Position numbers and translations under genes: made by a program
The notes under the pieces: model-generated
The model's database searches: none
The model's input: the letters and a program-made list of their open reading frames with translations, nothing else
Told to the model about the DNA's origin: nothing
Assembly (NCBI RefSeq): GCF_000721265.1
Contig: NZ_JOFZ01000006.1
Span: forward strand, 1 to 64,000
DNA: 64,000 bases
Direction of reading: 5' to 3'
Origin: Streptomyces sp. NRRL F-5126
GTDB lineage: Bacteria; Actinomycetota; Actinomycetes; Streptomycetales; Streptomycetaceae
Shown: positions 42,965 through 51,300 of the stretch, in pieces
Layout of the letters: every line of letters starts with the position of its first letter
Position numbering within the stretch: position 1 is the first letter of the stretch

Positions 42965-43675
42965 CTACTTCCCCGTACCGACCGCGTGGACGACGATGCC
43001 GGGACCCTTGGTGTCCTGGTCGGGGTTGTCGACAGGGACGTTGATGGACGCACTCACGGTCTTGGAGTGTGTCTCGTTGGGGGGCGTGATGACCAGGGTG
43101 GTGAAGGTGTAGCCGCTGCCCCCGCTGTTGTTGTACGGGTAGTAGAGGACGAACTGGGTCGACTGCCCGGGCGCCAGCTTGACGGTGGGCAGTTCGCCCT
43201 TGCCGTAACGGGTGGCGCTGATGCCGGTGGTGTCGCCCTTGCCCTTGAGGTCCACGCCCGCGTAGCCGCGCATCGTGCAGGAAGAGGAGCCGCGGTTCTT
43301 GAGGTTGACGATCTCCATGCCTTCGCCCGATATGCCGTGCTGGGCGGTGATGGTGAGGTTGGAGGTCAGGCACATGCTCCCCCCGCTGCCGCTGCCGCTG
43401 CCGCCGCCGCCGCCGGAGGCGCCGCTGCCCTGACCGCTCGCGGTACCGGCTGCCGTCTCCGCGCCGGACGAGCTGCCGGACGAGGAGTCGGAGCCGGACG
43501 ACGACGGGCTGGACGACGGGGTCGCACCGGAGCCATCGGACAGCGGCGTGCCGGAGGCACCGGACGCGGCGGAAGCCCCGGAGGCGCTGGAGGAGTCGGG
43601 GCCGCAGGCGGTCAGGGACAGCCCGGCGGCCGCGACGATGAGGGCGAGAGCCGAGAGCCTCTTGCTGCTGCGCAT
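42965..43675 (-). CDS. DUF4232-like secreted lipoprotein, copy A
   Basis: Lipoprotein of 236 residues. The signal peptide ends in GLSLTACGPD (lipidated Cys about residue 24). A Ser/Gly/Ala linker of about 75 residues follows, then a compact beta-rich domain (SNLTITAQHGISGEGMEI, CTMRGYAGVDL, LAPGQSTQFVLYYPYNN, ITPPNETHSKTV), which I recognise as the DUF4232 type, of unknown function. Two Cys frame the domain (MCLTSN and SSCTMRG) and probably form a disulfide. The start ATG at 43675 follows GGAGAAGC. An almost identical gene lies at 53965-54702; nearly all differences fall in the linker. It is the first gene of the duplicated module. Confidence 0.85.
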   Translation of the reverse strand: MRSSKRLSALALIVAAAGLSLTACGPDSSSASGASAASGASGTPLSDGSGATPSSSPSSSGSDSSSGSSSGAETAAGTASGQGSGASGGGGGSGSGSGGSMCLTSNLTITAQHGISGEGMEIVNLKNRGSSSCTMRGYAGVDLKGKGDTTGISATRYGKGELPTVKLAPGQSTQFVLYYPYNNSGGSGYTFTTLVITPPNETHSKTVSASINVPVDNPDQDTKGPGIVVHAVGTGK

Positions 43676-43812
43676 TGCTTCTCCGTAGGTCGAACGTCGG
43701 CCCACGTGGTGCGGACCCTTCGGTGTTGAGGGAGGCGCACGGGGCGGCGGCCAGTTGCGCACGGACTCCGACCGGTACACCCCCGTGACACGCCCGCAGC
43801 ACTCCTGCCGAG
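42965..43812. repeat. Long direct repeat, left copy (about 850 bp)
   Basis: The lipoprotein gene and its upstream region to 43812 match 53965-54838 in the same orientation with only scattered substitutions outside the linker; the break after TGCCG is sharp. See the right copy. Confidence 0.9.
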
Positions 43813-43859
43813 CTCCGCGCGACGCGCGGCATCGCTGGGCCCGCGTGGCGCAAGCCCGT

Positions 43860-44294
43860 TCACCCGCCGCCGTGCACGGTCACACCGGCGATGACGGACG
43901 TGCCACGCGTGGCGCGCGGCCGGACGGTCCAGACGGCGGCGACCTGGTCGACGAGCAGCAGCCCACGCCCCGACTCCCCGTACGCCGCCGGGTGCGCGAC
44001 GGCGGGTGTGACGGTACGGCCGGGCGCCGTCCCGGTGCCGGGGTCGGAGACGGCGAGCCAGTAGTGCCCCTCGGCAGGCCACAGGACGAGCTCGACGAGA
44101 TCGCCCTCGCCGGCCCGCGCCCCGTGCCGCACGGCGTTGGTGACCAGCTCGGACGTCAACAGACCGAGCTCGTCACGCAGATCGGGCCGCAACGCGTACG
44201 GCAGCGCCTCGGCCACGGCGTGCCGGGCCCGCGGCACGGAGGACGGGTGGGCGGGGAACCGCCAGCAGGCGGGGATGCGAGGGATTTCGGGCAT
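43860..44294 (-). CDS. AbaA-like ATP-binding regulator (HATPase_c), copy A
   Basis: ATPase-domain protein of 144 residues of the anti-sigma-like class. The N box is LLTSELVTNAVRHGA (about 46-60), then VSDPGTGT and the G box YGESGRGLLLVDQVA, ending TRGTSVIAGVTV. The start is fixed at ATG 44294 (MPEIPRI) by comparison with copy B, where the upstream in-frame ATG of this copy is ACG; a GGAG site lies 8 bases before it. In S. coelicolor such ATPases accompany WhiJ-like regulators and small DUF397-type proteins at the abaA and whiJ loci and influence development and antibiotic production. It is divergent from the XRE gene. Confidence 0.82.
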   Translation of the reverse strand: MPEIPRIPACWRFPAHPSSVPRARHAVAEALPYALRPDLRDELGLLTSELVTNAVRHGARAGEGDLVELVLWPAEGHYWLAVSDPGTGTAPGRTVTPAVAHPAAYGESGRGLLLVDQVAAVWTVRPRATRGTSVIAGVTVHGGG

Positions 44295-44544
44295 GGCGAA
44301 CTCCATTGCGGTGGCGTGCGGTTGAGGTCGCCGGTGGCATGCCGCCCTGGTCGCGGACACACCCGCCCCAAGGCAGACGGGCACGCCCACGCGGTGCACT
44401 TCCGACGTCGCCGTATGTAGCGTTCTCGGTACTTACGGTAGAGCAGACACGTGGCAAATTAACCACGCCCTTCACGGGATTAGCCACTTCCTGGTGAACT
44501 GGTTGCCCGCAGAGCCCGTTGTCGCCTGACACAGAGGGACCGAT
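44295..44544. promoter_or_regulatory. Divergent promoter region, module copy A
   Basis: 250 bases between the ATPase and XRE genes. The ATPase-proximal 130 bases are nearly identical to copy B (shared GCATGCCGCCCTGGTCGCGG near 44337). The XRE-proximal half is unrelated and A/T-rich, with GTGGCAAATTAACCAC at 44452-44467, a near-perfect inverted repeat that could be the XRE operator. Confidence 0.5.
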
Positions 44545-45393
44545 ATGCCACCCAGAACCGTCCTCACGCAACGTCAGAAGCGCCTGGGCAGCGAACTTCG
44601 TAAGATGCGCACGACAGCAGGCCTGTCCGCCGAGTACGCAGCCGGTCTCCTCGGCGTTGACCGAGGCAAGATCTCCAACATGGAGTCGGGGGTTCGCGGC
44701 ATCAGCCGCGAGCGCCTCAAGACGCTTGCCTGCAACTGCGACGTCACCGACGAGAAGTACGTAGAGGCCTTGGCCGAGCTGGCCGAGCCCAACGCGGGCT
44801 GGTGGGAGCGTTATCGGGGCAGTCTGCCCCAAGGGCTGCTCGACATCTCCGAACTGGAAGCCGACGCGGTACGACTGCGGGGTGCGAACACCGTCCACGT
44901 GCCGGGCCTGCTGCAGACCTCCGAACTTGCCATGGCGATCTTCCGGTGCGCCGTCCCCGCATTGCCCGAACACGAAGTCGCACTTCGACTGGCGCTGCGA
45001 ACAGAACGCCAACAGGTCATCACCGGAGACGAGGGGATCCCCTACGTGGCCGTTGTCCACGAGGCCGCCCTGAGGATGCAGTTCGGCGGACGTGATGTAG
45101 CGAGGACTCAGCTGCGGCACCTGCTGCAGGCCTCCGAGCGTGACAACGTCACACTGCTCGCGCTTCCCTTCGCACACGGCGCCTTCCCGGGCGCCGGGCA
45201 GACCGTCGTCTATGCCGAAGGGCGCGTACCACAGCTCGACACAGTGCAGGTGGACAGCTCCCACGGCCCTGCCTTCCTGCACGCCGAGGGCCAGTTGGCG
45301 AAATACCGCGCGCAACTTGACCTGTTGGAAGAGCTGGCGCTGTCACCTGAAAGCTCTCGTGACTTCATCCGCAAGATTGAGCAGCAGTTGTGA
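44545..45393 (+). CDS. WhiJ-like XRE/DUF5753 regulator, copy A
   Basis: DNA-binding protein of 282 residues. XRE helix-turn-helix at about 8-65 (QKRLGSELRKMRTTAGLS, AAGLLGVDRGKISNMESG). The rest is the DUF5753 domain (HVPGLLQTSELAMAIF, VVHEAALRMQFGG, LPFAHGAFPGAGQTVVYAEG), seen in the WhiJ and Scr1 type of Streptomyces regulators. These act together with a small partner encoded next to them, here 11 bases downstream. Copy B is the same length but only a little over half identical, so the two may recognise different operators or partners. Confidence 0.88.
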   Translation: MPPRTVLTQRQKRLGSELRKMRTTAGLSAEYAAGLLGVDRGKISNMESGVRGISRERLKTLACNCDVTDEKYVEALAELAEPNAGWWERYRGSLPQGLLDISELEADAVRLRGANTVHVPGLLQTSELAMAIFRCAVPALPEHEVALRLALRTERQQVITGDEGIPYVAVVHEAALRMQFGGRDVARTQLRHLLQASERDNVTLLALPFAHGAFPGAGQTVVYAEGRVPQLDTVQVDSSHGPAFLHAEGQLAKYRAQLDLLEELALSPESSRDFIRKIEQQL

Positions 45394-45404
45394 GGAGACC
45401 TCCA

Positions 45405-45596
45405 ATGCCCGAGATCACCTGGGAAGACCCCTTCTGCGCCGAAGGAAGCTCCTGCTTCCAATTCGGCACGGACGCCGACGGCAACGCGTACATAGCCGTC
45501 AACGGCCAAGAAGACCACTACCTCACCGACACCACCGAAGCCCTCCGCGCCCTCATCATCGACATCAAGGCAGGCAAGGCCGACCACCTGCTGTAG
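45405..45596 (+). CDS. Small acidic partner protein (DUF397-like position), copy A
   Basis: Protein of 63 residues with ATG at 45405, preceded by GAGGAGACC that overlaps the end of the regulator gene. The layout (EITWEDPFCAEGSSCFQF, then TDADGNAYIAVN and ALIIDIKAGKADHLL) has an early Trp and two Cys, as in DUF397 partners of XRE/DUF5753 regulators, but the rest does not match the DUF397 pattern I remember. It is likely the co-regulator or antitoxin-like partner of the upstream XRE protein. Copy B is far more similar than the regulators are. Confidence 0.8.
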   Translation: MPEITWEDPFCAEGSSCFQFGTDADGNAYIAVNGQEDHYLTDTTEALRALIIDIKAGKADHLL

Positions 45597-45602
45597 CCAA
45601 CT

Positions 45603-45645
45603 GGCCGCGCCGTCTCGCCGCCAACAGCAGCGAGACGGCGCGGCC
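45603..45645 (+). terminator. Strong terminator after module copy A
   Basis: 16-bp perfect arms GGCCGCGCCGTCTCGC and GCGAGACGGCGCGGCC with an 11-base loop, starting 7 bases after the stop of the small partner gene. Confidence 0.9.
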
Positions 45646-45688
45646 GACACTCCACGGCAGGTCCGGTCCGGCACTATCACCAACCGCG

Positions 45689-45812
45689 CAGCCCGGAGCA
45701 CCGAGGACGACCACGGCGCGCCTGAATGAACTCGACACCGGTCCCTGAGCGTGACAACTGCAGTCAGGGAAGCAGTGGCAGGATGCCCTCCCACTTCCGA
45801 AGGCGTGCATCG
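45689..45812. repeat. Direct repeat of about 115 bp, left copy
   Basis: Contains GGAGCACCGAGGACGAC and CGTGACAACTGCAGTCAGGG, which recur in the same order and orientation at 47580-47700 as GGAGCGCCGAGGACGAC and CGTGACAACTACAGTCAGGG. The broken immunity-like gene ends inside this copy. Confidence 0.8.
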
Positions 45813-46300
45813 ACGCTTTTATCGCGCAACGCTTTGGACAGGAGGACCGCCGCCGTCGCGAGGTTCCGGGCTATGCGCAGCCTTCGGATTTCGGCGATGT
45901 TCAGGTCACGCCAGTGGGACGCCAGCGCCCGGGCTTCGTCGACGGCGATTGGCACCTCCTCGAAGAGGAGTGCCAGCAGGTGAGCGGGACCGAGAAGGAC
46001 GACCCCGTCCTTCGGCTCCACCCGCTCCAGCAGAAGTGCCGACAGGTTCAGCAGCCTCGTTGCCCTCTCCCGCCGATCCATGTCATCCACGGCCACCGAT
46101 GCATCGAGCGCGTACACCAAGGCGGACGAGCACGTCTCCTAGGACACCCTGTCCGGTACGTCGGGCTCGATGGTCAGCCGGTGAGTAAGGATTTCCACCA
46201 CGCCGCGCCATTGCTGGGGTCCAAGACTCGAGGGAGCCGGATTGCGGGCCGCCAAGACGCGGCAGAGCGTCGCGGTATCGAGCGATGCCAATTCCTTCAC
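45764..46300 (-). pseudogene. Immunity-like gene interrupted by an in-frame amber codon
   Basis: From GTG at 46300 one frame runs 179 codons to the stop at 45764, except for a TAG at 46139-46141 (codon 54). The first part reads VKELASLDTATLCRVLAARN and ends DVPDRVS; after TAG it continues ETCSSALVYALDASVAVDDM and LLNLSALLLERVEPKDG. CAG to TAG is the simplest explanation. It starts 8 bases after the stop of an orphan toxin domain, the place and size (about 178 residues) of an immunity gene. A downstream restart, for example ATG at 46083, could still give a shorter protein. The family is not recognised. Confidence 0.6.
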
Positions 46301-46308
46301 TTCGCACC

Positions 46309-46560
46309 TTAAAACTGTAGCCCTGCCGCGATAAATGCGGCTCTACCGATCTCCAAGCTCTCCAGCGAGGGCATGAAGTGACCACTGTGGTTGTTGCTGT
46401 CCAGCCCGAAATACCCATCCTTCGCCGATCCCGCAATGTCAGCTTCTCCCGCGGCCCTTACAGGCGCTCCGCCTGTAAGGACGGAATGTGCGATTTCCTG
46501 CGTACCGACAATCTTTGGGATGACGACCAAGCTGCCATCCTCGCGCACTGCCCATTTCAC
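46309..46560 (-). pseudogene. Orphan polymorphic-toxin C-terminal domain fragment
   Basis: An 83-residue frame from GTG 46560: KWAVREDGSLVVIPKIVG, EIAHSVLTGGAPVRAAGEAD, then GLDSNNHSGHFMPSLESL and AAFIAAGLQF. This wording (HSVL, AAGEA, NNHSGH, IGRAAF) is that of a toxin-type domain found at the C termini of actinobacterial polymorphic toxins. The homology continues for about a dozen codons upstream (LCAIDAGT) and is then cut by an in-frame TGA, so no secretion domain is attached. It is best read as a displaced cassette. Nuclease activity is not proven for the domain. Confidence 0.55.
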
Positions 46561-46775
46561 AGTACCGGCGTCGATGGCGCAAAGGACTGCGCATCACGCC
46601 GGACGCTGAGGACGTCCTAGCCGCTCCCCTCCGCGAAAAAGCGATTCCTCACCCCATCTTCGCTGTTTCAGCCTCTTTCACCCGATCTTTATGGAAGAAA
46701 CTCAGCGCCCATGGGACGCCAAAGTCGAAACCAGTGAACTGCTCAGCCACTTGTCGACCTCCTCACCTACCGCCA
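46561..46775. other. Degenerate A/T-rich spacer
   Basis: About 215 bases between two toxin remnants, noticeably A/T-rich for this genome, with no acceptable gene. Short fragments only. Confidence 0.4.
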
Positions 46776-47010
46776 CTATGCGGTGTGCACGTAGTAGCCA
46801 CGCGCATTCCTTTAGGCTCATTTGGGCATGACGTAGACGCCATTACTGGAGCCTTTTCTCTTTCTTTCGCGTAGTACACCGTTCCGAGAGAGATTCTTTG
46901 CCCCCGTAGGTGCTCCTGCACGCCATCTCGTGGTTTGCTCCCGCAACCACTTGTCGATGGTTTCTGCCCGGTTGGCGATCGCCTTATCAACGACCTGTCG
47001 ACCGACCGCG
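46776..47010 (-). pseudogene. Decayed RNase-A-like CdiA-CT toxin end
   Basis: One frame reads VVDKAIANRAETIDKWLREQ, then GVLRERKRKGSSNGVYVMPK, TGA, A, TAA, RNARGYYVHTA, TAG. The segments ANRAETIDKWL and GYYVHTA correspond to conserved parts of the bacterial RNase-A-like toxin domain, which has an AxANRAxxIxxWL helix and ends in GYxVxTAYP. At least two internal stops and the missing YP end show that it is dead. The N-terminal catalytic His part is absent and the remnant fuses directly to the end of the immunity-like gene at 46987. Confidence 0.5.
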
Positions 47011-47445
47011 TGCGAGCAGGATCGAGTCGTGCCGGGGCCCTCCCCGTCCGATGTGATCCGGCTTATCCGTGTGGAGCCAGACACTGCATCCCACACAGAC
47101 CACGTGGCCTGTACCGCTGTCCGAGGACAGTGCGACACACAGGGCACTCGAGTACTGGGACTCCCTCAGTCCCGAGAACCGGAACATGTCCTCGGCGTCA
47201 GCCTTGTCCGCCAACGCGATCGTCAGTGTCTGGTAGACGGATGCCAGTCTGACGCCAAGCACGCCGAAGAAGGTGATTTCGACGTGGTCGGGTGCGGAAT
47301 TCGGATCGATGCTGCGGATCGACAACCGCGAATGGCCGACGACATAGCGCCAGGGCCGGAACTTTCGCTCGAACGTGACAGGCAGCTCTCCGGTGGGCTC
47401 AGGTATGCCCTCAGGGCGCGAAGGGGTTTTCGACAACGTCTCCAC
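46987..47445 (-). CDS. Immunity-like hypothetical protein
   Basis: Protein of 152 residues from GTG at 47445. The core FERKFRPWRYVVGHSRLSIR, DHVEITFFGVLGVRLASVY and TGHVVCVGCSVWLHTD has the WRYxVGHSxLxLRS layout of small proteins that I have seen encoded beside actinomycete polymorphic toxins. The ribosome site is weak (AGG very close to the start). The last 25 residues overlap the RNase-A-like toxin remnant and are probably a fusion product of a deletion. It is likely an orphan immunity gene whose toxin is lost. Confidence 0.5.
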   Translation of the reverse strand: METLSKTPSRPEGIPEPTGELPVTFERKFRPWRYVVGHSRLSIRSIDPNSAPDHVEITFFGVLGVRLASVYQTLTIALADKADAEDMFRFSGLRESQYSSALCVALSSDSGTGHVVCVGCSVWLHTDKPDHIGRGGPRHDSILLARGRSTGR

Positions 47446-47579
47446 CTCGATAGAAAGTCACCCGGGGCCATGAGCTGGGATTGCCCTGGGTGAAGCTTGG
47501 CTCCCATCCCGTCGAGTGCCCGTCCAGATCAGGGTCGGCGCCTCGGCCCGTTTACGCGGAGGCACAACACCACACGAGT

Positions 47580-47700
47580 CTGGAGCGCCGAGGACGACGC
47601 ACAGCGCGCCCAAACCTCGATACCGGGCGGCCCTGCGCGTGACAACTACAGTCAGGGAAGCTGCGGAAGCAGCATTTCCCAATCGTGCAGGCGGGCCTGA
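47580..47700. repeat. Direct repeat of about 115 bp, right copy
   Basis: Matches 45689-45812 (see left copy), with roughly three quarters of positions identical and several small indels. The two copies bracket 1.8 kb of toxin and immunity remnants. Confidence 0.8.
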
Positions 47701-47759
47701 GTCGTACCGCCGACTATCCGCGCGAGACGGACTGCGGGAGTCGCGAATCTGGGAGTCGA

Positions 47760-47873
47760 ATCCCATCTCGTCAGCGTGCTTGACGTAATGATGGACCTCT
47801 CGGTCGATATTGGCCATCACGTCCGCGTCAAGGTCGAGTGCCTTGAGCGCCTTGCATGCGGGCTTTAAATGGC
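47760..47873 (-). pseudogene. Duplicated pre-toxin segment of the large toxin gene
   Basis: The frame reads LKPACKALKALDLDADVMAN, IDREVHHYVKHADEMGF. It matches the large toxin just before its HINT domain (AYKALQALHLDAEVMANIER), at about 49143-49237, in both protein and DNA. After this the frame runs into unrelated sequence. No start or secretion signal is attached. It is the expected footprint of a former toxin 3' end displaced when a new cassette recombined in. Confidence 0.7.
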
Positions 47874-47879
47874 CTTGAT

Positions 47880-48344
47880 CTACGGAGAGACCAGCATCCT
47901 TTGTAGGACTGGGTTATTTCCCAGTTCGGGAACTTCTCGAAGCAATACATTCCGGGCGCGCCGAACGAAACTTGAAAGGTGCGCAACGAAGTCACTTCGA
48001 CTAACTGAAGCTTGAGCCGAACTATTCGATGAACTTATGGATACATATTCGCCGACGTGGCGGACCCTGATCACTTCCTCACTCTCTGTGAATCCGAACG
48101 CGGCATCGCGTCCAGCTGAAACCTTGGCGATCACATCACGGAAAGAGAGGCCAAGGTCCATGAGTGTCACGTATTTATTTTTCGAGATGAAGTCCACGCC
48201 GCCGGCAGACATCTCAACAGCAACGCCAAAATACTTGTAGCGGAGATCCATCTCGGACACCTCTGCCGCATTTTGGGGCTGAATGGATTCCCAGGTCTTG
48301 ATCCACGGAGATTCTTGACTAGGAACAGAAAAAGAAAGATGCAT
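47880..48344 (-). CDS. Candidate immunity protein for the HINT-linked toxin
   Basis: Protein of 154 residues, ATG at 48344 with AGGGAGA upstream, 23 bases after the toxin stop and on the same strand, the standard position of an immunity gene. Content: EMDLRYKYFGVAVEMSAGGV, DFISKNKYVTLMDLGLSFRD, AFGFTESEEVIRV, VPELGNNPVLQRML. I recall similar small proteins next to actinomycete toxins, but not a confirmed family. Codons are strikingly A/T-rich (AAA, AAT, TCT, CTT frequent), unlike the rest of the window, which points to recent transfer. It should bind and block the C-terminal domain of the toxin in producer cells. Confidence 0.7.
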   Translation of the reverse strand: MHLSFSVPSQESPWIKTWESIQPQNAAEVSEMDLRYKYFGVAVEMSAGGVDFISKNKYVTLMDLGLSFRDVIAKVSAGRDAAFGFTESEEVIRVRHVGEYVSISSSNSSAQASVSRSDFVAHLSSFVRRARNVLLREVPELGNNPVLQRMLVSP

Positions 48345-48367
48345 CGATTCTCCCTGTGTGCGGGTTA

Positions 48368-51300
48368 CTAGAACGGAAAAGCAGTGACAACCTTTCCCTC
48401 ATTCACGATCACGCGGATGCTCTTGAGCTCCCCTCCTCCATTAACAGGCCCGGCGACTCCGACCGTCACCCCGAAGTCCCATTCATATATCTGTCCGGGA
48501 CGCGGAGTGCCTGTAACAGGGTCGGGTGTATTGGGTTTCGGGGTTCCTCGGTTTATAGTGTCTGCAATCCTCTGACGTACCACCTTTTCTTTACCTGTGA
48601 AAATACTGGATGCATCGTCGACCAGGCTTCCACCCGGTCTGTGACGATCAAGGATATGCTGCCAATCGCCTTGCTTCAGGGCGGTTACGCCGCAGATTCC
48701 CGCGTTGTGCACTAGGACTGGTTCCGGACCCGCCAGTACATAATACGTGTGCAGGTTGGCCACGGTCAGGTCGTACACGCGATGAGGCGTGGTGATCGCG
48801 ACTCCTCGCACTGTACTGACAATTCGCAGTGAACCATTGGGGGCACGAAGGCGCTCACCAGGGGCAAGGTCACCAGCCAATGTCCAGCCTCTCCCCGGAC
48901 TGTAGATGCGGTGTCCCGGAGTACTGGTGAAGTGAGCCCCATCGGTAAGAGTGACTGTTACCAGATGGTCGGCGAGGTGGTTAAATGCTGCGGTGATGGG
49001 TTCTGCGTGTTGTTGTCCAGTCGCTGGGTCAGTGGCCAGAATCTCGTCTCCAGGCCCAAGAGCCTTGATTGCCCTTTTCGATCCGTCGGCCATGAGTACT
49101 TGCGTGCCAGCAGGGAAGCTATTTACGCAGCTTGTGAGCCCCTCTTCGACCCGATGCATTTCTCTCTCGATGTTTGCCATCACTTCGGCGTCGAGATGGA
49201 GTGCTTGAAGGGCCTTGTAAGCGTCACCGACGCCGACTCCGGTACGCAGTGCCACATCGAGGGAGCGAACGAGATCAACAGCCTTAGCTATGGTGGTGTT
49301 CGGAATGAACCAGGACGCCGCCCATGCGCAGTTGTTGAGGCTGCCCTTGGAGCACTTGATGAAATCTTCAGTCAGACCGTCCCAAAGCCCCTTGAGAAAG
49401 GCCTTGTCGACAATCATGGAGATGTCCCAGTTGCTGAAGTGCTTTTTGATATCAGTGGTCTCGTCGCTCGTCTGGCTGCCGAGGAAGACTATTGACTCCG
49501 CAGGGCATGAGGCGGCGGGCACGTCAGATGCCGAGTCGGAGGTGCACAGGTAGAAGTCCACGGTGAGTGTGAAGTTCAGGCGGAACGTGACGTCACATCC
49601 GCTGTTGCCCATGCCGAGTACGCAGTCGTTGAGCGGTTTCGGGTTTCCGATCGGCGTGATCTTCTGTTTGGTGAACATCTGGCCGATGCCGGTGGCGCCG
49701 CCCTTGTTCAGGGTGTCGTTCGCCGCCGCCTGTTCGGCCCGCGTCGCGGCGTCCTGTGCTTCCTGCGCGGCTTGCTGGGCGTTGGCCGCCGCCGCTTCGG
49801 CGGTCGTGGCGTCGGCTTCGGCCTGGTCGGCGACTCCTCGTGCGGTGGAGGCGTCGGTCTCCGCCGCGGTCGCGGCGTCGCGTGCCGAGGACGCGTCGGT
49901 CTCGGCCGCTGTCGCGGAGGCGTCCGCCTGGTCCGCGTAGCCGGCTGCGGTGGTCGCGGCGCCCTGTGCGGCATTCGCGTCGGCTACAGCGGCCGTGTTG
50001 TAGGCGACGGTCTGCGTCTCGGCCTTCTTCGCCGCGTCGGCCGCGGTCTCCGCCTGTTTCGCCGAGGCCTGCGCGTCTTGCGATGACTGCACGGCTTGCG
50101 ATGCCCAGTCCGCTGCCGACGCCGCGGCGGTGGCGGCTGCCTTCGCGTCGGCGCCCGCCTTGTCCGCCAGCGCCTTCGCCTCCGCAGCAGCCTGCTTGGC
50201 CTGCGCGGACTTCGCCTGCGCGACGGCCTGCTGCTTCTGTGCCTGCGTCTTCGCGGCCTGCCCGGTCAGCACGGCGAGGCCCGCGGAGGCGTCCGTCTGC
50301 GCGTACGGCGCGCCCAACTCGATTGCGTCGTTGGCCGGCTTGACGACCTGGGCCGCCGAGTCGCGCGCGGCGGTGGCCGCCTGCGCGGTGGCGTACGCGT
50401 AGCCCGCGGTGCGCACCGCGTCCGCCCCGGCGGCGACGGCCTCCTTCTGCGAGGCGGCCGCGTCGACCTTCGCCTTGGCCGCCTTGGCCTGCGCCTCGCT
50501 CGCGAGTGCCTTGGCGTTGGCGGCGTTCCACTTCGCCGTCTCGGAGGCGTCGATGGCCTCCGCGGCCGCGGCGTGCGCCTTGGTGACGGCGACCTCTGTG
50601 ACCGCCACGTCGGCCTTGGCGGCGTCGGCGGCGGCCTGAGCGCGCTTGGCCGCGCCCTGAGCCCTGGTGGCCGCGGCACGTGCGTTCGTCGCCGCCGTGG
50701 TCGCCTCGTTGGCGGCGGAGCGTGCACTGGTGGCCGCAGCGGTCGCGGCGTCCGCGTCGGCCCGTGCCTGAGTGGCCGCAGCTCGGGATGCGGAGGCTGC
50801 GGAGGTGCCTTCGTCGGCATCTGCCTTTGCCTCGGCCGCGCTCGCTCTGGCCAGGGCCACGTCGCGGTCGCTCTCGGCGTCGATCGCCTTGTCGCGCGCC
50901 GCGACGGCCTTGCTCTCCGCCGCGACCGCGTCGTCCTTCCTCGCCGCTGCGGTGGCTCCTGCACTCTGCGCGGCGGCGAGCTTGTCCGCCGCGACCTGGC
51001 GCTGCGACTTGGCGCGCGACTCGGCGTCCGCCGCCTTCGCCCGCTCCGAGTCCGCCAGTTCCTTCTGTGCCTTGGCGGTGTCCCGCTCGCTCTCCGCCGT
51101 CTGACGCTTCGCCTTGGCGTCCGCCGCCGCGTTCTTCGCGGTCGCTTCCGCGTCCTCCGCCTTGGCCTGCGCGTTCTTCGCCGTGGTCGCGTTCGCCGCG
51201 GCCTGCTTCGCCTGCTCGGCCGCACCCAGCGCCGCGGCCTTGGCCTGTGCCTGCGCTTCCTCGGCCGCCTCGCGCCGGAACTCCGCCTTCGTGGCGTGCG

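Noticed and set aside
46457..46479. 10-bp hairpin (CTTACAGGCG/CGCCTGTAAG) considered as an attC-like or recombination site
   Set aside because: It lies within conserved codons of the orphan toxin domain, has only a three-base loop and lacks the extra unpaired bases of integron sites.
47745..47765. tRNA-like T arm (GGGAGTCGAATCCC)
   Set aside because: The stem pairs poorly in the required register, no acceptor or anticodon arms are found around it, and the bases are coding sequence of the displaced pre-toxin fragment.
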